A DNA stretch of 64,000 nt from an uncultured Acetatifactor sp. (GCA_910578185.1 CAJTPN010000005.1:1-64000), one strand, 5' to 3'. Shown: positions 53,161-62,287, numbered from the stretch's first letter. Notes: generated by a model not told the origin, from the sequence alone. Made by a program: numbers and translations.

Positions 53161-54261
53161 TCATGCCAATTCCCTGTCACACATTTCCAAGGCAGCCGCA
53201 ATCACCTTATCCATATCATAATATCGATAATTGCCCAGTCTTCCGCCAAAGATAACCCGCTTCTCTTTGTCAGCCATCTCCCTGTATTCTTCATAAAGCG
53301 CGTTGTTTTTGGCATCATTGACAGGATAATACGGCTCATCTCCCTTTTTCCATTCGCTTGAATACTCTCTGGAAATAATGGTGACTGGCTGTTTGCCAAA
53401 CTCAAAATGTTTGTGTTCTATAATCCTGGTATAGGGAACTTCCCGCTCGGTGTAATTCACAACCGCGTTTCCCTGATAATTTTCCATTTCCAACTTCTCC
53501 GTCTCGAAGCGGACGCTGCGATATTCCAAGACCCCTAAGGAATAATCATAAAACCTGTCAATCATTCCCGTATATACCACCTTCTCCGCAAGCGCGTCCA
53601 GCTCTTTCCTGCAGGCAAAATAATCCGTGTTCAGACGTACCTGCGTGCCTTCCAGAAGCTTATCCACCATTTTCGTATAACCGCCCATGGGAATCCCCTG
53701 ATATCTGTCGTTAAAATAATTATTGTCATAGGTAAACCGCAAGGGCAGACGCTTGATAATAAAGGCCGGAAGATCCTTACAGTCACGTCCCCACTGTTTT
53801 TCCGTATATCCCTTGATCAGTTTTTCATACACATCCCTGCCCACCAGAGATAACGCCTGCTCTTCCAGATTCTTCGGCTCAGTGATATGCAGATCCGCAA
53901 TCTGCGAGGCAATGATAGCCTGGGCTTCCCCTGGCGTGGCAATTCCCCACATTTTACTGAACGTATTCATATTAAAGGGCAGATTATACAGCTCTCCCTT
54001 ATAACGGGCGACAGGAGAATTAATATAATGATTAAATTCTGCAAACTGATTCACATACTCCCAAACCCTTTTATCCGATGTGTGAAAAATATGTGCGCCA
54101 TACCTGTGGACTTGAATTCCGTCCATCTCTTCACAGTAGATATTTCCTGCAATATGATCCCTCTTCTCAACAACAAGGCATGTTTTCCCCCGCTTCTTTG
54201 CCTCCCAGGCAAATACCGCGCCGTACAATCCTGCTCCCACAATCAAATAATCGTATTTCAT
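53161..54261 (-). CDS. glf: UDP-galactopyranose mutase
   Basis: This FAD enzyme converts UDP-galactopyranose to UDP-galactofuranose. The 366 residues begin with the Rossmann motif DYLIVGAGLYGAVFA. EKRDHIAGNIYCE, HRYGAHIFHT and the C-terminal FGGRLGNYRYYDMD are all diagnostic. Its product is the donor for the GlfT2-like enzyme that follows with a four-base overlap. GGGAG precedes the start. The presence of this gene shows that the exported glycan probably contains galactofuranose. Confidence 0.96.
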   Translation of the reverse strand: MKYDYLIVGAGLYGAVFAWEAKKRGKTCLVVEKRDHIAGNIYCEEMDGIQVHRYGAHIFHTSDKRVWEYVNQFAEFNHYINSPVARYKGELYNLPFNMNTFSKMWGIATPGEAQAIIASQIADLHITEPKNLEEQALSLVGRDVYEKLIKGYTEKQWGRDCKDLPAFIIKRLPLRFTYDNNYFNDRYQGIPMGGYTKMVDKLLEGTQVRLNTDYFACRKELDALAEKVVYTGMIDRFYDYSLGVLEYRSVRFETEKLEMENYQGNAVVNYTEREVPYTRIIEHKHFEFGKQPVTIISREYSSEWKKGDEPYYPVNDAKNNALYEEYREMADKEKRVIFGGRLGNYRYYDMDKVIAAALEMCDRELA

Positions 54262-54304
54262 CCGCTTCCGACTCCCTTTTTATTGAAAGATTCCACCCAG
54301 TGTT

Positions 54305-55564
54305 TTAATTACACTCCCATTCATGCTCAAAAGTACAAGGCCCAAATTCATCCGTGACATAATCTCGTACAGTAATCTGCAAAATATTTCTCACATTGTC
54401 ATACAGTTCCCCATTGGGACCATTGATTCCGATATCAAGATAATATTTCCCCGGAAGCAGCATCAAATGTGAAATCCTCATTGTCACCTTTCCCTCCGGC
54501 TTAAGCCTTGGCAAAACGCCTCCCGCCTTGCACAGACAGCTTCCGTAGCAGTATTGCCAGTTATCCTTGACAAAATCCATGTTAAAGTTTGCTTCCGGCT
54601 GTTCCAATGCCGTGGAGTAGCTGCAAATCAATGTAACCTCGTCGCCTGTATTGAAAATCTGACTGGGCTTTCCGTCCCTGTCCAACAGCTCTATCTTGGT
54701 AAAGCAAACCTCTCCCGTTCCGTCCCGCCTGGCCTCCGGATGGATATAATCCGTCAGTTTTAAGATAGAGTTTTCCCTCTCTCCCCGCAATTTTTCCCTG
54801 CTTACATCGTTCAGCCTGGCAATTCGCTCTTCTTCCATGGAATCCAAATAGTGCATTCCCACAAGCTTCGGAAGCCCATCTTCCCGCACTTTCCCTTCTT
54901 CCAACCAGATCAGCCTGTCGCAGATCTGATAAAGCTGCTCCATGGAATGAGAGACAATAATTATCGTAGTTCCCTGTTCTTTGATCTTCATCAATCGGTC
55001 AAAGCATTTCTTCTGGAAACTCACATCTCCCACGGTCAGGATCTCATCAATCATCAGTACCGACGCATTTACATTGATGGCCACTGCAAACGCAAGACGC
55101 ATATACATCCCGGAAGAATATGTGCGAACCGGGTTATCAATAAATTCCTCCAATTCCGAAAAACGAATAATTTCTTCCAATCGGGAATCAATTTCTTCTT
55201 TGGTAAGTCCAAAAATTGTCGCATTGATATATATATTTTCCCTGCCGCTCATATCGGGATGGAAACCGGCCCCCAGTTCAATCAGGCTGGAAACACGCCC
55301 GTTCACTTTAATGCTGCCTTCGCTGGGCTGCAATATTCTGGATAAGAGTTTTAATATCGTACTCTTGCCGCAGCCGTTTTTGCCGATAAACCCCACGGCC
55401 TGACCTTTGGGAATCTGAAAGCTGACGCCTTTTAGGATGAGTCTTTTCTCATATTTATTGCGTTTGCTGAAAATAACCTTTTCCTTCAGTGTATTTCCCT
55501 TGTCCGTATACACTTTAAAATATTTTTGTACGTCTCTGGCCTCTATCATCCAATCGCTCATCAA
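54305..55564 (-). CDS. Polysaccharide ABC exporter ATPase with Wzt-like C-terminal domain
   Basis: This 419-residue ATPase has Walker A GKNGCGKST (61-69), the signature TYSSGMYMRLAF, and Walker B VLMIDEILTVGD. A C-terminal extension of ~150 residues follows (about 270-419). In Wzt proteins such an extension binds the finished glycan chain; the TagH type instead has a membrane segment, absent here. It overlaps the permease gene by four bases (ATGA). The pair exports a lipid-linked glycan made in the cytoplasm. Confidence 0.92.
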   Translation of the reverse strand: MMSDWMIEARDVQKYFKVYTDKGNTLKEKVIFSKRNKYEKRLILKGVSFQIPKGQAVGFIGKNGCGKSTILKLLSRILQPSEGSIKVNGRVSSLIELGAGFHPDMSGRENIYINATIFGLTKEEIDSRLEEIIRFSELEEFIDNPVRTYSSGMYMRLAFAVAINVNASVLMIDEILTVGDVSFQKKCFDRLMKIKEQGTTIIIVSHSMEQLYQICDRLIWLEEGKVREDGLPKLVGMHYLDSMEEERIARLNDVSREKLRGERENSILKLTDYIHPEARRDGTGEVCFTKIELLDRDGKPSQIFNTGDEVTLICSYSTALEQPEANFNMDFVKDNWQYCYGSCLCKAGGVLPRLKPEGKVTMRISHLMLLPGKYYLDIGINGPNGELYDNVRNILQITVRDYVTDEFGPCTFEHEWECN

Positions 55565-56370
55565 AGCTCCTCCGCAAATCTTTTCTCAAGAGTGGAAAAA
55601 ATCAGTTCTCCCAAGAAAAGAGACACTATCGCAAATAAAATCCCGTAGACCGTCAGCTTAAAATACGGAGCCTTCTGCCAGTAAAGAATACAATGATATC
55701 CCTCGATCACCGACGTCATGGGATTAAGCTTAAACAAAAAACGGATACTGCCCGGAATCACCTCCAACGGGTAGAGAAGGGGCGTCAAATAAATCCATGC
55801 CATCAGGATAACGGTGATAATATGTTCCATATCTTTGAAAAATACCGTCACGGAAGATACGATCAATGTCAGTCCCAATGTCAGGGCATACTCCAATATC
55901 ATAATCATGGGAAGATAAAACAATGCTCTGACGGAAACCCCTCTGCCCGATAGAAACAATACCAAAAATACAATAACAAAGCAAAACAACATATTAATAA
56001 ACTGTGCCGTCACACAGGAAACCGGGAGTACCTCTCTGGGAAAATATATCTGTTTTACCATCTCCCCCTGATACCGGATACTGCCGCTGCCCAATCGAAG
56101 AGACAAGTCAAAAAACAGCCAGGGAATCATTCCCGTAATCACATAGAGATAAAACTGGTCCAGATTACTGCGCAATATCACCGAAAACACGATGGTATAA
56201 ACAATTATCTGGCAGAGCGGATTGATAAATGTCCACAAAAATCCCAGCACGGAACCTTTGTACTTCCCACGCAGTTCCCGTTTTACAAGACTCTTGATCA
56301 TATCGTCGTATGAAAATATTTCCCGTATACGGCAAGTCATTGCCTGCGGCGATACTTTATTTCGTTTCAT
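55561..56370 (-). CDS. Polysaccharide ABC exporter permease (ABC-2, Wzm/TagG-like)
   Basis: This 269-residue membrane protein has six hydrophobic helices and the ABC-2 signatures KRELRGKYKGSVLGFLWTFINPL and IYLTPLLYPLEVIP. It is the membrane partner of the ATPase that follows with ATGA overlap. AAAGGA precedes the start. It appears to be the first gene of the operon running to the YfhO gene; the glucosaminidase upstream ends in its own terminator. Confidence 0.93.
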   Translation of the reverse strand: MKRNKVSPQAMTCRIREIFSYDDMIKSLVKRELRGKYKGSVLGFLWTFINPLCQIIVYTIVFSVILRSNLDQFYLYVITGMIPWLFFDLSLRLGSGSIRYQGEMVKQIYFPREVLPVSCVTAQFINMLFCFVIVFLVLFLSGRGVSVRALFYLPMIMILEYALTLGLTLIVSSVTVFFKDMEHIITVILMAWIYLTPLLYPLEVIPGSIRFLFKLNPMTSVIEGYHCILYWQKAPYFKLTVYGILFAIVSLFLGELIFSTLEKRFAEEL

Positions 56371-56502
56371 CCGGCTTGTCCTTTCAAATCCTTTTTTCTT
56401 ATTTTGTGAAGAACACCAATAATTATATCAAATGACCATATGCCACAATATCCCACAATAGACATATCTTACCATATTAATGCCGGATGCGCAAGATGCG
56501 GA

Positions 56503-56542
56503 TAAAAAATCCGCTGCTGTCTGGCAGATGCCGACAGCAGCG
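56503..56542 (-). terminator. Terminator of the glucosaminidase gene
   Basis: CGCTGCTGTC (56512-56521) pairs perfectly with GACAGCAGCG (56533-56542). On the minus strand the stem is followed by GATTTTTTATC. It is a strong intrinsic terminator directly after the stop. Confidence 0.85.
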
Positions 56543-56549
56543 AAGCTTA

Positions 56550-58814
56550 TCACCATATCTCTATACCGGTTTTTTCATCAAATCGATGGATCTGTCCGTC
56601 AATAACAACCTCACCTTTTGCCATGGCACCGGTGACAGGGTCAAAATAATAAGTTCCATTCTCATTGGTGTCCCAACCCTTTATCATACGTCCGTCCCCG
56701 TCATAGCGCACCCATTTTCCGCCGTTTGACTCCTGATAAACGTCCTTGGAAACCGCCTTCCTGCCTTTGTCCACATTGTCCAGCCAGTACCAGGCATCCG
56801 AACCGGGATCGTAGATCTCCTTCCCTCTGTACGCTGGGTTTTTGGGGTCATAACCCTGTCTGATTCCCCCTTCGTACCAGTAATCCCCGTCTTCTATCCA
56901 CACCCATACTTTATCCGCAGCCACGCCGGTCTCCCGATCAAAATACAGGTATTGCCCGTCCACTATAACCTGGCCAAATACCATTTGGCCGGATCCCAAG
57001 TCATAAAAGTATTTCTGAGGCGGCTGCCCCTGATGGGACCCTACATACCATCCCTTAATCATGGCACCGCTTCCCTCGTCAAAGCGATACCAGCCGCCAA
57101 AGCGATAGTCCTCACCCTTTACCATCTTTCCGTCGCTGCCGTAGCGCACCCATTTTCCACTTGCTTTCAGGTATACGTCTTTATTGACTGCCATCCTTCC
57201 GTTTTGGGACCCATCCAGCCAATACCACGCGTTTGTCTGAGGATCATAAATCTCTTTACCGTCCCCTTCGGTTCCCTGGCGCACACCATTCTCATACCAG
57301 TATCGGCCTCCGTTTTCATCATGCCATCCGTCCGCCTTCACATCGGGACCTGTGGGCTTTGTGCATACGCTTGCAGGCATGTTTCCATACACGGGAATCT
57401 TGAACACAAACGTATTTTCCAGCGCATTTGTTCTCTGATACATGCTCATGACCTTTTTTCCTTCGCTGGAAGGCGCCGCAAGGTTCTGCATATACTGATG
57501 CCAATACCCGGTAGAGCTTTGGGGCGATACGTTAAACTTCTGCAGGTACAGGGTATCCTGCCCCCTGCTGATATAATTTTTCGCAATCTCTCTACTGCCG
57601 CCTAAAATTGCTTCATAAGCATTATACCACCCCTGGCTCTTTGCATATTTCAGTCCGTTCTCAATGATTTCCTTCCGAGTAGTGCCGGAAGCTTTGATAT
57701 TAAAATAATTATAAAAGCCTTCAAATCCAGGATAAGTTCCCGAAATGAGCGCCGACGTCCCGCCCTGCTGCTCCTGATATACCCGGGCGGCAAGATGGAA
57801 GGGGCTCACATTCTCCCTTTCTCCAACTTCCGAAAAAATATGCGCAAAGGTCATATTGGTCCCCGGTGCGTTGTGACGGTTGTTCATAAAGGTATTGTTC
57901 AAAAACATATCCACCGCCGATTCCGTATGATAAGTCCTGTTATAAGTCAGAAGTTCAAACTGAAAGATCCCATCCTGATTCAGCCAGTTCCTTGGATCCA
58001 GATAATATTTCAAAATACCTTCGGTGGCATAAAACCAATCTCCCTCATCATAAGGAGGCCCCTTAAAATAATCCGGATCGGTCTTGTAAACCAGGCTCCT
58101 GCCGTCCTTCATCTGCTCGGAAACCACCGTATTCCAGCTGTCCCTGGCATCCATTCTGACAAAAGTCCAATTCGGATGCGCCGCCTTCAGAGCATATAAA
58201 GCATTCCGGTAACTCTCGGGAAACGCCTCGATATCCGCTGACCGTCCCTCGCGTCCTTCATACACCGAAACCCCAAAGTCGCCGTCGCCAATGTATTCCC
58301 GCTCCCACTGCAGGTAATCCTCATCGGAGCAGGCAAGATACGCCCTGGGGATATAACCCGAATGCATCTCCTCTCCGAGATATGTGTCCACAAATGCCCA
58401 GATCACTCCCTCTTCATCCGCCGTAATTTCGCGGATAAAGACAGTCTGGCCGCTGGAAACCTCCACGGAAGCCCCGCTGTCAAAGGAAGCTTCAAAATTC
58501 AACGGCAAAATCGGTTCCAGATAAACCAGGGCCATTACATCATGTCTTTCCAAAAGCGCTCGCAATTCACTTGCCGCTTCCGCACTCCGATCATATGAAT
58601 CATTGCTTTCTTCCGTCTCTTTAGAGGCTTCCTGTCCCGGCGCTGCTTGCACCTTTATGTCCTGAGCTCCCGTTTCCTCCGTCTTTATCTCCTGACTTTC
58701 TGTCTTTATCTCTTGTTCATTGACCGCATAGACTCTCTGTGTCGGCAGCCCCGACAGGATACCGCACAACAGCAGCATCCCCACACTTGGCCATGCTATC
58801 CTTCTTTTCTTCAT
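56550..58814 (-). CDS. Secreted SH3/N-acetylglucosaminidase with wall-binding modules
   Basis: This 754-residue exported autolysin-like protein has, in order, a signal peptide (about 1-30), a glutamate-rich linker, an SH3-like domain (about 105-160), a glucosaminidase domain of the LytD/GH73 type (about 205-480) and two wall-binding blocks (GKEIYDP, WYWLD). The glucosaminidase domain contains TFAHIFSEVGERENVSPF and YQEQQGGTSALISGTYP. It would cut the glycan strand of peptidoglycan. The start at 58814 has GGGAGG just upstream. The gene is monocistronic, with its own promoter, a long structured leader and a terminator. Confidence 0.9.
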   Translation of the reverse strand: MKKRRIAWPSVGMLLLCGILSGLPTQRVYAVNEQEIKTESQEIKTEETGAQDIKVQAAPGQEASKETEESNDSYDRSAEAASELRALLERHDVMALVYLEPILPLNFEASFDSGASVEVSSGQTVFIREITADEEGVIWAFVDTYLGEEMHSGYIPRAYLACSDEDYLQWEREYIGDGDFGVSVYEGREGRSADIEAFPESYRNALYALKAAHPNWTFVRMDARDSWNTVVSEQMKDGRSLVYKTDPDYFKGPPYDEGDWFYATEGILKYYLDPRNWLNQDGIFQFELLTYNRTYHTESAVDMFLNNTFMNNRHNAPGTNMTFAHIFSEVGERENVSPFHLAARVYQEQQGGTSALISGTYPGFEGFYNYFNIKASGTTRKEIIENGLKYAKSQGWYNAYEAILGGSREIAKNYISRGQDTLYLQKFNVSPQSSTGYWHQYMQNLAAPSSEGKKVMSMYQRTNALENTFVFKIPVYGNMPASVCTKPTGPDVKADGWHDENGGRYWYENGVRQGTEGDGKEIYDPQTNAWYWLDGSQNGRMAVNKDVYLKASGKWVRYGSDGKMVKGEDYRFGGWYRFDEGSGAMIKGWYVGSHQGQPPQKYFYDLGSGQMVFGQVIVDGQYLYFDRETGVAADKVWVWIEDGDYWYEGGIRQGYDPKNPAYRGKEIYDPGSDAWYWLDNVDKGRKAVSKDVYQESNGGKWVRYDGDGRMIKGWDTNENGTYYFDPVTGAMAKGEVVIDGQIHRFDEKTGIEIW

Positions 58815-58830
58815 TGTTATACCTCCCTGT

Positions 58831-59008
58831 CTGCTCCGGCGGGTGCCCAATCACCCCCTGGCTGGTACCTACTATCGGTCTGATGCTTCCAACCGATATT
58901 TACTGTTCATAAATCTTCCGAAACCGGCTTTACCCCTGTGGGCGGCAGGCGGCCATCCCCCGAAAATCAAAGCTTCTGTCCGTCTCCGCAGCCACTGTCG
59001 TGAAGCTA
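58831..59008 (-). promoter_or_regulatory. Structured leader, probable cyclic di-AMP riboswitch (ydaO/yuaA-like)
   Basis: The minus-strand leader (about 195 nt from the predicted start to the ATG) folds into stems GCTTC/GAAGC (59002-59006 with 58971-58975) and TATCGGT/ACCGATA (58873-58898). In order it contains CGGGGGA (near 58955), GGGGTAAAG (58925-58935), AGTAGGTACC (58864-58873) and GCACCCG (58840-58846). This resembles the GGGGGACC - GGGGTGAA - TAGGG - CACCCG succession of ydaO RNAs as I remember it. That class often controls wall hydrolases, as here. The match is by eye and not complete (the usual 5' CCGAATCCG is not clear), so another class is possible. Confidence 0.5.
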
Positions 59009-59014
59009 TAAATC

Positions 59015-59042
59015 ATTCTAACATATTTTAAAATCAAGACAA
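59015..59042 (-). promoter_or_regulatory. Promoter of the glucosaminidase leader
   Basis: Minus-strand -10 TAGAAT with a TGT extension (59015-59020) and -35 TTGTCT (59037-59042) are 16 bases apart. It places the transcription start at the 5' edge of the structured leader. Confidence 0.6.
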
Positions 59043-59136
59043 TAACCAAATTTAGGTTTTATGGAATTTTAAGATTTTATCACATGTTTGGCTCTTTGAC
59101 TCCAAAAAATGATGAACCATTATTCATACCCGCCGA

Positions 59137-59670
59137 CTATAGTCCTTGAGTTTGAAATAACTGTTTCATTTCTTCAGCCGATTCCTGCATCCCCCTCTGA
59201 AACCATACCTCAATCCAGCCATACAGGCTATATGCAACAAACGCTTTCGCATAAACCTCATATTTAGGCAAATCTGATTTAAATTCCATAATGTCCAAAG
59301 TGACATCTTTTAGCAAATAAATAAGACGGCGTTCATTCAAAAGATGATAAAAGGCTTTATGCTGCTCAAAATGCTCAAATATCATTCCAATAACAGAACT
59401 AAGAGGAAGATTGTTATTTTTCTCCCAATCGCTTTTCCAACCGTTAAATATCTTATTGATATGCGCTCTCAAAATATCTTCCTTACTGTTGAAATTACGG
59501 TAAAAAGAAGCTCGTCCAATGCCTGCATTGTCACATAATTCACTAATGGAAATATCTTCAATCGCCTTATCTCCCAATAATGTTAGGAGAGATTTCGTTA
59601 TATGCTCTATCACATAAATATTTCTTCCTTCATTGCTCATCGGTGATACAGTTTTCTTGTTTTGTCTCAT
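59137..59670 (-). CDS. TetR/AcrR-family transcriptional regulator
   Basis: This 177-residue regulator has a helix-turn-helix of the TetR type (ISISELCDNAGIGRASFYRNFNSKEDIL, about residues 40-67) and a helical ligand-binding C-terminal domain. The start at 59670 has AGGAGG nearby and is preferred over an upstream codon. It is divergently transcribed from the small membrane peptide and esterase genes, its likely targets. Codon use is AT-rich compared with the wall-protein genes to the left. Confidence 0.88.
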   Translation of the reverse strand: MRQNKKTVSPMSNEGRNIYVIEHITKSLLTLLGDKAIEDISISELCDNAGIGRASFYRNFNSKEDILRAHINKIFNGWKSDWEKNNNLPLSSVIGMIFEHFEQHKAFYHLLNERRLIYLLKDVTLDIMEFKSDLPKYEVYAKAFVAYSLYGWIEVWFQRGMQESAEEMKQLFQTQGL

Positions 59671-59791
59671 TTTTTCTCCTCCTATTGACATTTCACAAGC
59701 TGATAATACAATTATATCGGCGATACAAATGTATTACAAAATAATAGCATACTCTATTAAAAAAATCAAGTGTGCAGAAGGGAAAGAGGAA

Positions 59792-59926
59792 ATGACACTT
59801 ACACAAAAACGGATTCTTATTTTATGCATCATCATTGTCATAGCAGCGATATTAGGGCGACTCGCCATAAGAACGGCGATGAACCTCTTGCTTGGGGGAA
59901 CCATGTTTGGGGGTAATTTTTTATGA
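59792..59926 (+). CDS. 44-residue single-helix membrane peptide
   Basis: This short gene has an acceptable ribosome site (GGGAAAGAGG). It encodes a basic start, a hydrophobic helix (about residues 8-24, ILILCIIIVIAAILG) and a glycine-rich end. Its stop overlaps the esterase start (ATGA), so the two are translationally coupled. I do not recognise a family. It could be a partner or leader for the esterase. Confidence 0.55.
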   Translation: MTLTQKRILILCIIIVIAAILGRLAIRTAMNLLLGGTMFGGNFL

Positions 59927-60936
59927 GCAAAGGAAATAAAATAAAGAAGAAAGGCAAAGTTATGTGGGGATTTATTTATGTTTTTACATTTATCGTTGCT
60001 TTTGGCGTATCCGCAGCATTCAAGATATTCTATAATTCATTTGAGAAAGAATTTTCCGTTGACTGGAATGAATCGGTTGGCACAGTACATACAAATATTT
60101 CTTATGGCAACGGCGAAGCAAATAAATTTGACCTTTATGTTCCCGCTGACAATACCAGAGACAGCTATGGCTTGATTGTATATCTCCATGCTGGAGGCTT
60201 CACAAGCGGAGATAAATCAGACGATACGCAGATACTTGAATGGCTTTGCTCGAAAGGATACGTGGCAGCAGGTATTAATTATACTCTGTTTAGCGAAGAC
60301 AAGAATCCTGATGCAAACGTGTATACACAGTCAATGGAAATTAAGGAAAGTATGCCGTATGTGGTTGCAGAAGCGGAGAAGCTTGGCTACCATATCGACG
60401 GAATGACAATCGGCGGTGGCTCTGCCGGTCATGCTCTGGCAATGATATATGCCTATCGTGATGCAGATAAATCTCCCGTACCAGTCAAAATGACCTTTGG
60501 GGCAGTCGGACCTTCCTGTTTTTATGTGGAAGATTGGATTAACATAGGAGCAAATCCTAATAAATCTGTTAAATTTGACCCAAATGAAGATTATCAAGGT
60601 ATTGCAGATATATTTACGGCAATGTCTGGAAATAAAATAACAAATGATTTGTTTAGAACAGGTGAATACAAAGAACTGATGAAAAATATTTCTGCTGAAA
60701 TGTGGATAAATGAAAATTCAGTCCCTACCGTTGTGGCATATGGCTCATGGGATAAAGCACAAGCATTTGGAGCTTCTCTTAAATTAAAACAGACACTTGA
60801 AAACAATGGCATAGACTTTCAATACTTTGAAATGAAGCATTCGGGACACGGTTTGCAGAACGACAATAAAACGTACGCAGAATATATGCATAAGGTGCTG
60901 GAATATCTTGATATTTATATGCCTGTAAAGTACTAA
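59923..60936 (+). CDS. Membrane-anchored alpha/beta hydrolase (esterase)
   Basis: This 337-residue protein has a single N-terminal hydrophobic helix (about 14-34) and an extracytoplasmic alpha/beta-hydrolase domain. YLHAGGF is the HGG-type oxyanion motif, GGGSAGH carries the nucleophile serine, GSWDKAQ the acid and HSGHGL the histidine. This fits the hormone-sensitive-lipase/BD-FAE-like esterases. Substrate unknown. It lies opposite a TetR gene that probably controls it. Confidence 0.85.
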   Translation: MSKGNKIKKKGKVMWGFIYVFTFIVAFGVSAAFKIFYNSFEKEFSVDWNESVGTVHTNISYGNGEANKFDLYVPADNTRDSYGLIVYLHAGGFTSGDKSDDTQILEWLCSKGYVAAGINYTLFSEDKNPDANVYTQSMEIKESMPYVVAEAEKLGYHIDGMTIGGGSAGHALAMIYAYRDADKSPVPVKMTFGAVGPSCFYVEDWINIGANPNKSVKFDPNEDYQGIADIFTAMSGNKITNDLFRTGEYKELMKNISAEMWINENSVPTVVAYGSWDKAQAFGASLKLKQTLENNGIDFQYFEMKHSGHGLQNDNKTYAEYMHKVLEYLDIYMPVKY

Positions 60937-60956
60937 AAGTAATTATTTTTGTCATA

Positions 60957-61715
60957 TCATTTATCCGCCTCGTCACTCCCATTTGCACACCAATTTTCCG
61001 GAAATGTTCTTGTTAAAATTAAGGTATATGCAACAGCCAGAGCAATCATAACAAGGCTGTGGATAATCTGCTTTTCCACAGTAAAGGCCGCTCCATTTGC
61101 AAAAGTACCGAGGGTATTTATCGCAGCGTGAGTCATAATACATGGGAGCAGACTTCCGCTGCGGTAAAATATTGTTACAAGCAGAAAGCCTACCGCAACC
61201 GCAAAGCTGATTTGGATTAAGTTGTTCACCAAATCCATACCACTCCCATTGAATAAATTTAGCAAATGCCCTATTCCAAAGGTCACGCTTGAAATGATAA
61301 TGGCGGATTTTACATTGTCTTTCGCCATTGCCTTAAAAAGAAAGCCTCTGAAAATCATTTCCTCTAAAAATCCAACACAAAGCATACAGACAATGCGGCA
61401 TGCAACACCCGCCAACGAATCATTAACAGCAAGACCGTTCCAAAGATTTCCTGTAGCCAACACAATCAGCGGCACATAGTAAAGAAATTGACGGGCAGGC
61501 GCAGAAGGTTTGCAAAGACCATACCGTTTCAAATAGCTGTTCTTCCGAATAAAGCCAAAAAGAATAACTGCCTGTAAGATACCAAAAATGGCGCTTGCAG
61601 AATATTCAATCCCAATTTTCTTGTTTAGCGGATTTGCCAAGGATTGCAGAGCGCAATAAATCACTATCCAAACTATCGCAAAGGTTATTTCACTTTTCTC
61701 ATGTAACTTGTTCAT
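60957..61715 (-). CDS. CPBP-family intramembrane metalloprotease
   Basis: This 252-residue membrane protein has about seven helices and the Abi/CPBP motifs: EE at 118-119 with Arg123 (FLEEMIFRGF), FGIGH with His150, and a third motif with MTHAAINT. Relatives process prenylated proteins or give bacteriocin self-immunity. It overlaps the upstream TetR gene by four bases (ATGA), so the regulator and protease form one unit. Confidence 0.88.
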   Translation of the reverse strand: MNKLHEKSEITFAIVWIVIYCALQSLANPLNKKIGIEYSASAIFGILQAVILFGFIRKNSYLKRYGLCKPSAPARQFLYYVPLIVLATGNLWNGLAVNDSLAGVACRIVCMLCVGFLEEMIFRGFLFKAMAKDNVKSAIIISSVTFGIGHLLNLFNGSGMDLVNNLIQISFAVAVGFLLVTIFYRSGSLLPCIMTHAAINTLGTFANGAAFTVEKQIIHSLVMIALAVAYTLILTRTFPENWCANGSDEADK

Positions 61716-62287
61716 TTCGCATTCTCCTGTGCAGCCAATATTGCACCATTATAAGCTCGTTCCAAATGAACTTTTATAAGTTCCTCATCATACGCCAATG
61801 AATTATTCGCAATAATACTCGCATACCCGTGAACAAATATGAAAATTGTCAAAAAAATTCCTTTTACCTGCTCTCTGCTTGCTTCTCCGACCTCTCCCTG
61901 CATTGCCGAAATAACAGGCGTAAGCTCCTCTGCGTCTATCATTTCAAGCAGGGTGCTTCCATTGAAAGCATTTGACTGAAAAAGGAAACGGAACAAATGT
62001 GGTTCTTCAATCGCGAAGCGGATATAATTCAATCCAATCCCAAGCATAACGTTATCCTGTGGATTTTTAATATTCATCAAATATTCCGAATGATAACTAT
62101 CTACCTTTGCATAGACCGTTTTTTTCAATGCCTCAATCGTTGCAAAATGATACATAACGGGCTGTGTGGAACAACTCAGCTTTTCCGATACTGTCCTTGC
62201 ATTGATATTTTCCACACCTTCATTACGAGCTATCTCAAAAGCAGCCTCCACAATCATCTCTCTTGTAATTTTTGCTTTTGGCGGCAC
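61712..62287 (-). CDS. TetR-family regulator of the CPBP protease operon
   Basis: This 191-residue TetR protein has the HTH segment INARTVSEKLSCSTQPVMYHFATIEALKK (about residues 28-56) and a helical C-terminal domain. The start is a GTG at 62287 with AGGGGG eight bases upstream; the GTG three codons earlier sits on the ribosome site itself. It lies first in a two-gene operon with a near-consensus promoter and a palindrome over the start site, so it is probably autoregulated. Confidence 0.87.
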   Translation of the reverse strand: MPPKAKITREMIVEAAFEIARNEGVENINARTVSEKLSCSTQPVMYHFATIEALKKTVYAKVDSYHSEYLMNIKNPQDNVMLGIGLNYIRFAIEEPHLFRFLFQSNAFNGSTLLEMIDAEELTPVISAMQGEVGEASREQVKGIFLTIFIFVHGYASIIANNSLAYDEELIKVHLERAYNGAILAAQENAK

